From: Chitinophagales bacterium
GTDB taxonomy: Bacteria; Bacteroidota; Bacteroidia; Chitinophagales; JADIYW01
Assembly: GCA_020636545.1 (NCBI GenBank)
Contig: JACJXS010000017.1
Coordinates: forward strand, 1 to 47,337
Direction: 5' to 3'
DNA: 47,337 bases
Below the pieces are notes generated by a model. It was not told the origin of the DNA and ran no database searches. It saw nothing but the letters and a program-made list of their open reading frames with translations. A program made the position numbers and the translations under genes. This document shows positions 1-8,302 of the stretch, piece by piece. How positions within the stretch are numbered: position 1 is the stretch's first letter; every line of letters starts with the position of its first letter.

Positions 1-1
1 T

Positions 2-259
2 TGGAAAAGGCTCAAGCGATTTTATAAAAATTTTGATATTAAAGCAGATTATTTAAAACAACTTCATCTAAGAATTGAACAAGGCAAAGCTTTTCATCAA
101 CAATATTTTAAACAACTAAACCCTGAAAATCAATATATTTTAGAGCAGTTTTTATTATTAGAAACAATGTCTGGTTGGAAGCGTAAAATGATTTATATCA
201 AAAATAAATTTTATAGAACAACATTTTTCCATACGCTGAAAATGATTTGGAGAGCATAA
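2..259 (+). CDS. C-terminal end of an unidentified protein (5' truncated by window)
   Basis: An open frame enters from the left edge and ends in TAA at 257-259, giving 85 visible residues. They are basic and rich in Lys, Tyr and Phe, with several Met, and end in KMIWRA. No catalytic motif is visible. The last 30 residues, with alternating aromatic and basic residues, resemble the tails of some membrane-associated glycosyltransferases, but that is only an impression. The gene ends 17 bases before tag and runs in the same direction, so the two may share a transcript. Confidence 0.6.
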   Translation, partial: WKRLKRFYKNFDIKADYLKQLHLRIEQGKAFHQQYFKQLNPENQYILEQFLLLETMSGWKRKMIYIKNKFYRTTFFHTLKMIWRA

Positions 260-276
260 TTTAGTAATTTTAAATA

Positions 277-852
277 ATGGAAAATATAAAAAAATGTGAT
301 TGGTGTTTGGGGAAGCCACTTTATGAAAAATACCATGATGAAGAATGGGGCATTCCTATTTTTGACGACCAAAAGCAGTTTGAATTTTTAGTACTAGAAT
401 CCGCACAAGCAGGATTGAGTTGGTACACTATTTTACAAAGAAGAGAAGGTTATAGAAAAGCTTTTTTAAATTTTGATTATAAAAAGGTTGCCAAGTTTTC
501 ATCAGAAAAAATAGAAGAATTAATGCAGTTTGAAGGCATTATCCGTAATCGTAAAAAAATTGAATCTGCCATCAATAATGCCCAAAGATTTATCGAAATT
601 CAAAAAGAATTTGGTTCATTTTCCAATTATATATGGCGTTTTGTTGAAGGAAAACCTATTGTAAATCTATTTAAAACCTTAAAAGATGTTCCTGCTACTA
701 CACCAATTTCAGATGCTTTAGCAAAAGATATGAAAAAAAGAGGATTCAAGTTTTTAGGCTCAACAACATTATATGCACACATGCAAGCAACGGGTTTGGT
801 AAATGACCATCTAGTAGATTGCCATCGACATCAACAATGTAAAATTAAATAA
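277..852 (+). CDS. tag: DNA-3-methyladenine glycosylase I
   Basis: Monofunctional base-excision repair glycosylase that removes 3-methyladenine from alkylated DNA. The 191-residue product is close in length to E. coli Tag (187) and aligns with it throughout. It has the N-terminal CDW and YHDEEWG signatures, the LESAQAGLSW segment in which Glu41 matches the catalytic Glu38, the GIIRNRKKI helix, and KKRGFKF. The C-terminal VNDHLVDCHRH stretch, with Cys7 and His20, supplies the zinc-binding Cys and His residues of the family. The start is ATG 277. The stop lies directly against the ATG of the following aminotransferase gene, so the two are probably co-transcribed although functionally unrelated. 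Confidence 0.95.
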   Translation: MENIKKCDWCLGKPLYEKYHDEEWGIPIFDDQKQFEFLVLESAQAGLSWYTILQRREGYRKAFLNFDYKKVAKFSSEKIEELMQFEGIIRNRKKIESAINNAQRFIEIQKEFGSFSNYIWRFVEGKPIVNLFKTLKDVPATTPISDALAKDMKKRGFKFLGSTTLYAHMQATGLVNDHLVDCHRHQQCKIK

Positions 853-1938
853 ATGCAAATTCCATTTTTCGATATCCGCAGACAATATCAATCTATAAAA
901 CAAGAAATAGATGAAGCTGTTTTGTTATGCTTAGAAAATGGACAATTTATTGGAGGAGAAGAAGTAAAGAAATTTGAGTATAAATTAGCAGAATATATTG
1001 GAATAAAGAATGTAATTGGTTGTGGAAATGGAACCGATGCTTTGCAATTGGCTCTAATGAGTTTAGATTTTCCGATAGGCTCAAAAATTATCATTCCAGC
1101 TTTTACTTATATCGCACCTATCGAAGTTGCCAAGTTTTTAGGATATGAAATTATTTTTGCTGATGTTGATAAACAGACATTCAACATTAATTTAGAACAT
1201 ATTAAAAAAGTTTATACTGATGATGTTAGGGCTGTTGCCGTTGTTCATTTATTTGGACAAATTTGTTCAGATATTGATGAGATAAACCAATTTTGCTTGG
1301 ATAAAAATATTTTCTTGATAGAAGATAATGCTCAAAGTATATCAGCTGAAAAAATAATAAATAGAAATTCTTTAATGACGACTTCATTTTTTCCCACCAA
1401 AAATTTGGGGGCTTTTGGTGATGGTGGTGCCGTATTAACCAACGACGAAATTTTATCAAAAAAAATTAGGCAAATTGCCTCACATGGTCAAACTAAAAAA
1501 TATGAGCATACAATTATTGGTATCAATTCACGTTTAGATACTTTACAAGCTGCTATTTTGAATATTAAACTACAATATTTAGACAGGAATATTGAAAAGA
1601 GAAAAGAAATTGCAAATCTATATAATAAAGCTTTTGCATCTATTCCTCAGATTGAAACACCAAAAGATTTTGGACGACATACCTTTCATCAATATACCTT
1701 AAAAGTTGATGAGGAACATCGAGATAATTTGAAAGAATATTTGAAACAAAATGGAATTGAAACCAATATTTATTATCCAATTCCTGCACATTTACAATCT
1801 GCCTATTTACAAAGTATTTCACTGCCAAATACTGAAATGTTATGCAAAACAGTACTTTCCTTACCTATTTTTCCTGAATTAAAACCTAATGAGCAATTAT
1901 ATATTATCAAAAATATCCTTGATTATTTTCAAAAATAG
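853..1938 (+). CDS. DegT/DnrJ/EryC1/StrS family PLP-dependent sugar aminotransferase
   Basis: Fold-type I PLP enzyme that aminates a keto group on a nucleotide-activated sugar, for surface polysaccharide or glycan synthesis. The 361-residue length is normal. Visible signatures: N-terminal PFFDIRRQY; the CGNGTDAL loop near residue 60 for PLP phosphate binding; IEDNAQS with Asp158, which pairs with the pyridine nitrogen; SFFPTKNLGAFGDGGA with Lys183 as the Schiff-base lysine; and a C-terminal IYYPIPAHLQ segment typical of the family. It resembles WbpE/WlbC and FdtB/QdtB-type enzymes, but the sugar cannot be assigned. ATG follows the tag stop with no spacing. No other polysaccharide gene is adjacent, so it may belong to the truncated gene upstream. 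Confidence 0.9.
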   Translation: MQIPFFDIRRQYQSIKQEIDEAVLLCLENGQFIGGEEVKKFEYKLAEYIGIKNVIGCGNGTDALQLALMSLDFPIGSKIIIPAFTYIAPIEVAKFLGYEIIFADVDKQTFNINLEHIKKVYTDDVRAVAVVHLFGQICSDIDEINQFCLDKNIFLIEDNAQSISAEKIINRNSLMTTSFFPTKNLGAFGDGGAVLTNDEILSKKIRQIASHGQTKKYEHTIIGINSRLDTLQAAILNIKLQYLDRNIEKRKEIANLYNKAFASIPQIETPKDFGRHTFHQYTLKVDEEHRDNLKEYLKQNGIETNIYYPIPAHLQSAYLQSISLPNTEMLCKTVLSLPIFPELKPNEQLYIIKNILDYFQK

Positions 1939-2000
1939 TTCAATACACAGCTTTTAGATTGTTTAACACAGCCTATAAGCTTCAATAACTTTTATTTAAG

Positions 2001-2008
2001 TAACTTTG
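2001..2008 (+). promoter_or_regulatory. Putative purQ promoter, -7 box TAACTTTG
   Basis: Perfect match to the Bacteroidota -7 consensus TAnnTTTG in the 158-bp gap before purQ. It would place the transcript start near 2013-2016, leaving a leader of about 80 nt. No convincing -33 element is seen. Confidence 0.5.
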
Positions 2009-2012
2009 CAAC

Positions 2013-2076
2013 ATTGAAATTAAACAATACTCAACAAAAGCATAGCTGAGTTGTTTTAGTTTCAATCTATTTTTTT
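2013..2076 (+). promoter_or_regulatory. Long imperfect hairpin plus T-run in the purQ leader
   Basis: Arms at 2013-2033 and 2047-2066 form a stem of about 19-20 bp with small bulges (inner ACTCA/TGAGT, outer TTGAAA/TTTCAA). The loop is about 13 nt. Seven T residues follow at 2070-2076, giving a Rho-independent terminator shape. It lies downstream of the -7 box at 2001-2008 and upstream of the ATG. It could therefore attenuate purQ, or it could be the terminator of the preceding tag-aminotransferase operon. Confidence 0.5.
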
Positions 2077-2096
2077 AATTAATAATATTATACAAT

Positions 2097-2801
2097 ATGA
2101 AATTCGGCGTAGTAATTTTTCCAGGTTCCAATTGCGATCAAGATGTAGTACACGTTTGTAGTCAAGTTTTGGGTGCAGAAACTGTAAAGCTTTGGCATAA
2201 AGACACAGATTTACAAGGCTTAACCAATGAAGATTGTATCATTATTCCGGGTGGTTTTTCCTATGGAGATTATTTGCGTTGTGGAGCTATTGCCAAGCAA
2301 TCTCCAATTATGAAGTCTGTAGCAAAACATGCTGCTGATGGAGGAATCGTTTGGGGAATTTGCAATGGATTCCAGATTTTATGTGAAGCAGGATTGCTTC
2401 CTGGTGCATTATTGATGAACGACCATCAAAAGTTTGTTTGCCAAAATCAATATATAAAACCACAAACTTTAAATAGCTTAATTACTAGAAATCTGGATTT
2501 GAATAAAGCATATAATGTTCCAATTGCTCATGGCGAAGGTAGATATTTTGCAGATGAAGCAACTTTGAATGAAATGACAGTAAATGACCAAATCCTATTT
2601 CACTATTGTGATGAAAACGGCAATATCAACGAACAAAGTAATCCAAACGGTTCTACAAGAAATATAGCAGGAATTTGTAATAAAAAGAGAAATGTATTTG
2701 GAATGATGCCTCACCCAGAACGTGCTTCTGAAAAAGTATTAGGAAATACCGATGGATTGGCTCTTTTTGAATCGTTACTTTTGTTACAAACAGCACTATA
2801 A
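2097..2801 (+). CDS. purQ: Phosphoribosylformylglycinamidine synthase subunit PurQ
   Basis: Glutaminase subunit of FGAM synthase in de novo purine synthesis. It releases ammonia from glutamine for the PurL/PurS complex. The 234-residue product is of normal length for the small stand-alone PurQ. Class I glutamine amidotransferase signatures are present: IPGGFSYGDYLRCGAIA, the nucleophile elbow GICNGFQ with Cys89, and MMPHPERA, where His206 and Glu208 complete the triad. No purL or purS is visible nearby, so the complex is encoded at scattered loci. The gene follows a structured leader with its own -7 box, suggesting independent control. Confidence 0.96.
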   Translation: MKFGVVIFPGSNCDQDVVHVCSQVLGAETVKLWHKDTDLQGLTNEDCIIIPGGFSYGDYLRCGAIAKQSPIMKSVAKHAADGGIVWGICNGFQILCEAGLLPGALLMNDHQKFVCQNQYIKPQTLNSLITRNLDLNKAYNVPIAHGEGRYFADEATLNEMTVNDQILFHYCDENGNINEQSNPNGSTRNIAGICNKKRNVFGMMPHPERASEKVLGNTDGLALFESLLLLQTAL

Positions 2802-2837
2802 AAACATCGGATATTTGCAGCATTAAAATTTTTCTAA

Positions 2838-4853
2838 ATGAAACGTATATTACAATATACTAATTTCCTGATTTTATTATTTTTTAGCCTATACTTGAAT
2901 GCACAAGGAATGCAAAGTCATTTGTCTTTCAAAACTTCAGTAGAGACACTTGGTAATAATGAATATAATTTAAAAATCACTTGTACCTTAGATAAAGATT
3001 GGCATGTATTTTCTCAATTTACAGATGATGGCGGACCATTGCCAACCCGATTTATATTTAAAAATAACAAAGACATACAACTTATTGGAGGGGTAAAAGA
3101 AGTTGGAAAGTTGCATAAAAAATTTGATGAACTATTTGGTGTAAATGTTTCATCTTTTGACAATCAAGTTACATTTGTACAAAAGGTAAAAGTAAGCAAT
3201 CCCAAAGCTATTTTGGAAGGAGAATTTGATGGACAAGTTTGTAAAGACGAAGAGGGTTGTATGCCTTTTGGTCCTGAAAAATTAAATTTTAGATTTGATA
3301 ATACAGAGGAGGCTAAAACAAATGATACTATTAGTTCTAGTTTAGTACAAGTAGATACCTCAAAGTCTAAAGATACGACAGCATTGAGGAGTGATAAATT
3401 CAATTGGCAACATGCGGATAATGGATGTAGTGTACAGTCAGAAAAAAAGGACAAGAGTATGTTATTAATTTTCCTTTTTGGATTTATTGGTGGCTTAGTT
3501 GCTTTATTAACACCTTGTGTTTTCCCGATGGTACCTTTAACTGTAAGCTTCTTTACTAAAGGTGGAAAAGATAAAAAACAAGGTATTAAAAAGGCACTCA
3601 CTTATGGCTTATCGATAATTGTGATTTATGTACTTTTAGGATTAGTCATTACATCATTGTTTGGCTCAGATGCTTTAAATGCAATGAGTACAAATGTTTG
3701 GTTTAATATGGCATTTTTTGTCATTTTTGTCGTATTTGCATTTTCTTTCTTTGGATTTTATGAAATTACTTTGCCATCATCTTGGGCAAATCAATCTGAT
3801 AGTTTAGCTAGTAAAGGTGGCAACTTAGGAATTTTCTTCATGGCATTTACATTAGCTTTAGTTTCTTTTTCTTGCACTGGTCCAATCATTGGTACTTTAT
3901 TAGTGGAAGCTGCAACAGGTGGAGGCCCAACAATTCTTGGAAGAATTCCCATAAAGCCAACAATTGGAATGTTAGGTTTCTCAACAGCATTAGCATTGCC
4001 ATTTACTTTATTTGCTTTGTTTCCACAATGGTTACAATCTTTGCCAAAATCTGGTGGTTGGATGAGTACAGTGAAAGTTACCTTAGGATTTATTGAATTA
4101 GCATTAGCACTCAAATTCTTATCTATTGCAGATATGACGATGAATTGGGGAATTTTGAGAATAGAACCATTTTTGATTATTTGGATAATATTATTTGTTG
4201 GCTTAGCGATGTATTTATTGGGTATTTTTCAATATTTCAAAAAAGAAGGAAAAGAAAATATTTCTTTACCTAGAAAATTATTTGGACTCGCTTCATTGAC
4301 TTTCGCTATTTATATGACTTATGGCTTATTTACTTATCAACCACTAAAATTATTAAGTGGATTGGCGCCGCCAGTAGGCTATAATTTCAAAAACGATAAA
4401 AGTGAAACCTTTATACATTTTAAAGATTATGAGGAAGGTTTAGCTTATGCCAAAACACAAAATCTGCCAATATTATTAGACTTTACAGGATTTGGCTGTG
4501 TGAATTGCCGAAAAGTAGAGGAACATGTTTGGACAAATCCTGCTATTGATAAATTATTACATAAATATGTCATCATTTCACTTTATGTTGATGATAGAAA
4601 GGAATTCCCAAAAGAACAATGGTATGAATCTGACGCGACTGGAAAGTTGAGAGAAGTTAAAACTATAGGTCAAAAGTGGAGTGATTTTCAAGCTTTACAT
4701 TTCAAAACGAATGCACAACCTTACTATGTTTTGATAGATAAAGAAGAACGAATTTTAAACCAACCAGTAGATTATTCTTTTTCTTCATCAGTAGATAATT
4801 ATAAAAAATTCTTAGAATGTGGTTTGAATATGGAAAAACAACTGAATAACTAA
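2838..4853 (+). CDS. dsbD: Thiol:disulfide interchange protein DsbD
   Basis: Inner-membrane reductant conduit that moves electrons from cytoplasmic thioredoxin to periplasmic thiol proteins. Its 671 residues show the three-part DsbD layout: a signal peptide ending about residue 22 (LYLNAQ); an N-terminal immunoglobulin-like domain with Cys135 and Cys141, matching the C-x5-C spacing of nDsbD; a multi-span membrane domain with the paired cysteines Cys227 (LTPCVFP) and Cys346 (SFSCTGP); and a C-terminal thioredoxin-like domain with CVNC at 554-557 in DFTGFGCVNCRKVE. All redox cysteines expected for a complete relay are present. It stands 36 bases after purQ and is followed by a promoter for the next gene. 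Confidence 0.93.
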   Translation: MKRILQYTNFLILLFFSLYLNAQGMQSHLSFKTSVETLGNNEYNLKITCTLDKDWHVFSQFTDDGGPLPTRFIFKNNKDIQLIGGVKEVGKLHKKFDELFGVNVSSFDNQVTFVQKVKVSNPKAILEGEFDGQVCKDEEGCMPFGPEKLNFRFDNTEEAKTNDTISSSLVQVDTSKSKDTTALRSDKFNWQHADNGCSVQSEKKDKSMLLIFLFGFIGGLVALLTPCVFPMVPLTVSFFTKGGKDKKQGIKKALTYGLSIIVIYVLLGLVITSLFGSDALNAMSTNVWFNMAFFVIFVVFAFSFFGFYEITLPSSWANQSDSLASKGGNLGIFFMAFTLALVSFSCTGPIIGTLLVEAATGGGPTILGRIPIKPTIGMLGFSTALALPFTLFALFPQWLQSLPKSGGWMSTVKVTLGFIELALALKFLSIADMTMNWGILRIEPFLIIWIILFVGLAMYLLGIFQYFKKEGKENISLPRKLFGLASLTFAIYMTYGLFTYQPLKLLSGLAPPVGYNFKNDKSETFIHFKDYEEGLAYAKTQNLPILLDFTGFGCVNCRKVEEHVWTNPAIDKLLHKYVIISLYVDDRKEFPKEQWYESDATGKLREVKTIGQKWSDFQALHFKTNAQPYYVLIDKEERILNQPVDYSFSSSVDNYKKFLECGLNMEKQLNN

Positions 4854-4942
4854 TTCCTATTTTTTTAAGGATTAACAGCTTGTTATAAATCATAAAAAAC
4901 AGATAAAAAAGTAGTAAATTTAAGATTTTGTTTTTAATTTGT

Positions 4943-4950
4943 TAACTTTG
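4943..4950 (+). promoter_or_regulatory. Putative promoter, -7 box TAACTTTG, before the porP/sprF gene
   Basis: Perfect TAnnTTTG lying 18 bases before the GTG start. A TTTG occurs at 4927-4930, 12 bases upstream. That spacing is shorter than the usual Bacteroidota -33 to -7 distance but recurs at other promoters in this window. Confidence 0.55.
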
Positions 4951-4968
4951 TGTACTTAAAGTGGAAAA

Positions 4969-6054
4969 GTGCAAACACGTTTTTGTAAGAAATATATATT
5001 TATAGTAATTTTTGTTTTTGTCGGAATGATGAAAGGCTATGCTCAAGACCCATCTTTTGCACAGTTCTTAAATTTTAGACAATATCTCAATCCAGCATTA
5101 ACAGGCTCAGAAAAAGGCTTGAATGTTGCAATGATATACAAAAATCAGTGGTTTTATGTTCCTGGTGGTTTCAATACTTATGGAATCGCTGCTGATGTAC
5201 AGAGTTCAAGGCTTTCTTCAGGAATTGGAATTATTGCTTATCGTGATGTAGAAGCTAAAGCACTCACTAGAAATTATGTTGGAGCATCTTATGCTTATAT
5301 CGTTCGCTTATCTAAAAATGCTAATTTACATTTTGGAATTAGAGCAGCGTTTGTAAATAATGGATTAGACCGTACAAAATTATTATTTTCCGACCAAATA
5401 GATCCTGAAATTGGGGCGAGTGGAGGAACGCCGTCGATTACAACTATTCCAAACCGTACAGTAAATTATTTTGACTTAGATGCTGGAACAGTTATGCGAT
5501 TTAGATTTGATATCAATGACCGTCCAGTGCATAACTCTATAGGTTTTGCAGTGAGCCACCTTACACGACCAGACGAATCTTTTTTAAATATAGAATCAAA
5601 AATTCCTATGCGATTTACTTTGCATTACGGAAGTATGTTCCCAATTTATTCAAAAAGAATGTACAATCGTGATCCAATGTTCTATATTTCTCCAGTCTTT
5701 AAATTTGATTATCAATCAAAATTGAGGGTGTATAATGCTGGATTTTATACGACATTCAAACCAATTTATACTGGAATAATGTATCAATTAAATAAATACC
5801 GATTTGACAATACACATGGACTAATTATCTTAGGTGGTATTGATTGGGATTTAGGTTATGACGAAATGATGACTTTAAATATTGGTTACAGTTATCAAAT
5901 TGATTTCTCCGGAGTAGGTACAAAAAGCCGTGGACAACACGAAATTACACTCAGAATGAATTTCAACAATGTGGCAATCAAAAATCCAAAGAAGAAAGCA
6001 AAAGCCATAGATTGCTATTCTTTCCCAGGCAGAAAAGCGGTAAAAATTTTCTAA
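4969..6054 (+). CDS. PorP/SprF family outer membrane protein (type IX secretion-associated)
   Basis: Member of the PorP/SprF beta-barrel family, which works with the type IX secretion system, often helping display a partner adhesin. The 361-residue product has a signal peptide (IVIFVFVGMMKGYAQ) followed by the family hallmark QDPSFAQFLNFRQYLNPAL, then repeated short amphipathic strands of an outer membrane barrel and NIGYSYQI near the end. The start is GTG 4969; an in-frame TAA at 4957 excludes longer forms. SprF-type proteins are often encoded beside the adhesin they serve. Here no adhesin is adjacent, and the only large surface protein in the window lies 38 kb away. Confidence 0.9.
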   Translation: MQTRFCKKYIFIVIFVFVGMMKGYAQDPSFAQFLNFRQYLNPALTGSEKGLNVAMIYKNQWFYVPGGFNTYGIAADVQSSRLSSGIGIIAYRDVEAKALTRNYVGASYAYIVRLSKNANLHFGIRAAFVNNGLDRTKLLFSDQIDPEIGASGGTPSITTIPNRTVNYFDLDAGTVMRFRFDINDRPVHNSIGFAVSHLTRPDESFLNIESKIPMRFTLHYGSMFPIYSKRMYNRDPMFYISPVFKFDYQSKLRVYNAGFYTTFKPIYTGIMYQLNKYRFDNTHGLIILGGIDWDLGYDEMMTLNIGYSYQIDFSGVGTKSRGQHEITLRMNFNNVAIKNPKKKAKAIDCYSFPGRKAVKIF

Positions 6055-6124
6055 TTCTTTTCTTTTTTACAGATAGTTGTTCGGGAGATTGTTGAATCCG
6101 ACAATATTTTTTAATTTTACAAGA

Positions 6125-8059
6125 GTGATTACTCAAGATACCATACGGAAAATTATAGATACGGCACAAGCATTAGATGTGGTGGCAGATTTTGTAACCC
6201 TAAAAAAATCAGGAAGTATTTATAAAGGTAATTGCCCATTTCATCAAGAGCGAACGCCTTCATTTGTGGTTAATCCAAATAAAAATATCTTTAAATGTTT
6301 TGGTTGTGGGAAAGGTGGCGATGCGATTGGTTTTATTATGGAATATGAGAAACTCTCCTATCCAGAAGCACTTAGATATTTGGCACAAAAATATAATATT
6401 GAGGTTGAAGAAACACATACTCAAAGTGAAGAAAGCAAGGAGGAGCAATCTCAAATAGAGAGTTTGTATATCGCTTTAAATTTTGCAGCAAAGTTTTATC
6501 AACAACAATTGACAGAATCTGAAGATGGTAGAAATATTGCTTTGAGTTATTGTAAAGAAAGAGGCTTTTCAAACGAAACAATAACTACCTTTCAAATTGG
6601 TTATTCGCCTGATAGCTTTGATGCCTTTTATAAAGAAGCAAAATCAAATGCCTTTAATGAAGATATCTTACTCAAAGCTGGATTAATCAAAGAAAAGAAC
6701 GAAAAACGATACGACTTCTTTAGAGATAGATTGATGTTTCCAATTTGGAATGTTTCAGGAAAAGTAATTGCTTTTGGTGGTAGAATTTTAAAAAAGATTG
6801 ACAATCAACCAAAATATATCAATACTGCCGAAACAGATGTGTACCACAAATCACAGATTTTGTATGGTATTTTTCAAGCAAAGTCCGATATTCGGAAAAA
6901 TGATGCTTGTTTTTTGGTAGAAGGATATACCGATGTCATTTCTTTACATCAATCGGGAATAAAAAATGTGGTGGCAAGTTCTGGAACTGCATTGACAAAA
7001 GAGCAAGTTTTTTTGATAAAAAGATTTACAGAAAATATTATTATTCTTTATGATGGCGATGCCGCAGGCATTAAAGCAGCTTTGCGTGGATTAGATATTG
7101 TTTTAGAACTCGGCTTAAATGTAAAAATTGTTTTATTACCAGATGGAGAAGATCCAGATTCTTTTGTAAAGCAAAAAGGAAAAGAAGAGGCACTTCAATT
7201 TATTAAAGAAAATCAGCAAGATTTTATTCTTTTCAAAGCATCTCAAAGCATCTCGGATGTAAAAAACGACCCTATACAAAAAGCAGAAGCGATTAAAGAT
7301 ATTGTCCGTAGTATTACTCTAATTCAAGATAATATCAAACGACAATTATATATAAAAGAATGTGCAACGATTGTTGATATTGATGAAAAAACATTGATTA
7401 ATGAAGTTAATAAAATTAAGATTCAGCAAATTAAGAAAAGAGAAAATGTTCCTGAAGAAGATGTAGAGCAGTTGGCTTCACTTCAAGAGAAATATATCGA
7501 ACCACAAAAAAAAGAATCACAAATTCCAGAATTTTTCTATCAAGAACGTGATATTATTCGAGTTTTATTAGAACATGCGGATAAAAGCATGAATGAAGAA
7601 GATAATGTTGGAGCTTATATATTATCGGAATTAGTAGAAGTGCCTTTTAAAAATACGATTTTTGATAAAATTATCAAACATTATATCAATGCATACGAAC
7701 AAGATATTCCGTTTGATACCATAAGTGATGCAACCAAAATTGAAGATAATCAAATCAAATTAGCTATTATTGATATTCAATCTTCTAAATATGAAATTAG
7801 TGAGAACTGGCTAAAAAAGCATGAAATTATTATCACTGAAGCCAATAGAACCTACAAAACTGATGTTGCATCTGTGTTGAATCGTTATAAATATTTGAAA
7901 TTTATGGAATTGCTTAAAGATTTAGATGAAAAAATCAAATTAGCAGATACAGAAAATAAAATGGAAGAACTATATTCTTCTTTACAAAAAAAGATAAAAC
8001 TTATAGGTGTCCGAAATGAGTTGGCAAAAGAAATAGGTACAGTAACTCATCCTTATTAA
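6125..8059 (+). CDS. dnaG: DNA primase
   Basis: Synthesises RNA primers for chromosomal replication with the replicative helicase. Domains in order: CHC2-type zinc-binding domain with Cys37, His40, Cys58 and Cys61; the primase core; a TOPRIM fold with Glu266 in VEGYTDV and Asp310/Asp312 in YDGDAAG; and a C-terminal helicase-interacting region, about 644 residues in all. The start is placed at GTG 6125 (VITQDTIRKIID) because homologues begin at this motif. An in-frame TTG at 6077 would add 16 residues unlike the family. The gene follows porP/sprF by 70 bases. Confidence 0.95.
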   Translation: MITQDTIRKIIDTAQALDVVADFVTLKKSGSIYKGNCPFHQERTPSFVVNPNKNIFKCFGCGKGGDAIGFIMEYEKLSYPEALRYLAQKYNIEVEETHTQSEESKEEQSQIESLYIALNFAAKFYQQQLTESEDGRNIALSYCKERGFSNETITTFQIGYSPDSFDAFYKEAKSNAFNEDILLKAGLIKEKNEKRYDFFRDRLMFPIWNVSGKVIAFGGRILKKIDNQPKYINTAETDVYHKSQILYGIFQAKSDIRKNDACFLVEGYTDVISLHQSGIKNVVASSGTALTKEQVFLIKRFTENIIILYDGDAAGIKAALRGLDIVLELGLNVKIVLLPDGEDPDSFVKQKGKEEALQFIKENQQDFILFKASQSISDVKNDPIQKAEAIKDIVRSITLIQDNIKRQLYIKECATIVDIDEKTLINEVNKIKIQQIKKRENVPEEDVEQLASLQEKYIEPQKKESQIPEFFYQERDIIRVLLEHADKSMNEEDNVGAYILSELVEVPFKNTIFDKIIKHYINAYEQDIPFDTISDATKIEDNQIKLAIIDIQSSKYEISENWLKKHEIIITEANRTYKTDVASVLNRYKYLKFMELLKDLDEKIKLADTENKMEELYSSLQKKIKLIGVRNELAKEIGTVTHPY

Positions 8060-8254
8060 ATTTAAGCATCATCTTCACAAATAACATTGATAATTTTATC
8101 CATTATTTTTAAAATTCTATATTTTGAGAAAAATAGCCTAATTCTTAAAGTTAAAATTCAAAATTTAAGGCTAATATTTCGTGCAAATATCCTTGCTTAC
8201 CTCATCTGAACATAAAATAAATAATAATTAACGTATTGAAAGTTATGGTTTTCG

Positions 8255-8262
8255 TACCTTTG
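8255..8262 (+). promoter_or_regulatory. Putative rseP promoter, -7 box TACCTTTG
   Basis: Perfect TAnnTTTG with TTG at 8236-8238, 16 bases upstream, 40 bases before the rseP ATG. The remaining 243-bp gap after dnaG holds only AT-rich sequence with no recognisable gene. Confidence 0.6.
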
Positions 8263-8302
8263 TCCACTAGATTAAAAATTAAAAAATACAGATTATAATA
8301 AA

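Noticed and set aside
3164..3601. 145-codon minus-strand frame inside dsbD
   Set aside because: It is fully antisense to a clear dsbD and shows only the mirrored composition of that gene.
6077..6124. TTG-initiated 16-residue N-terminal extension of dnaG
   Set aside because: The extension is unlike primase N-termini, while GTG 6125 gives the expected start of the zinc-binding domain.
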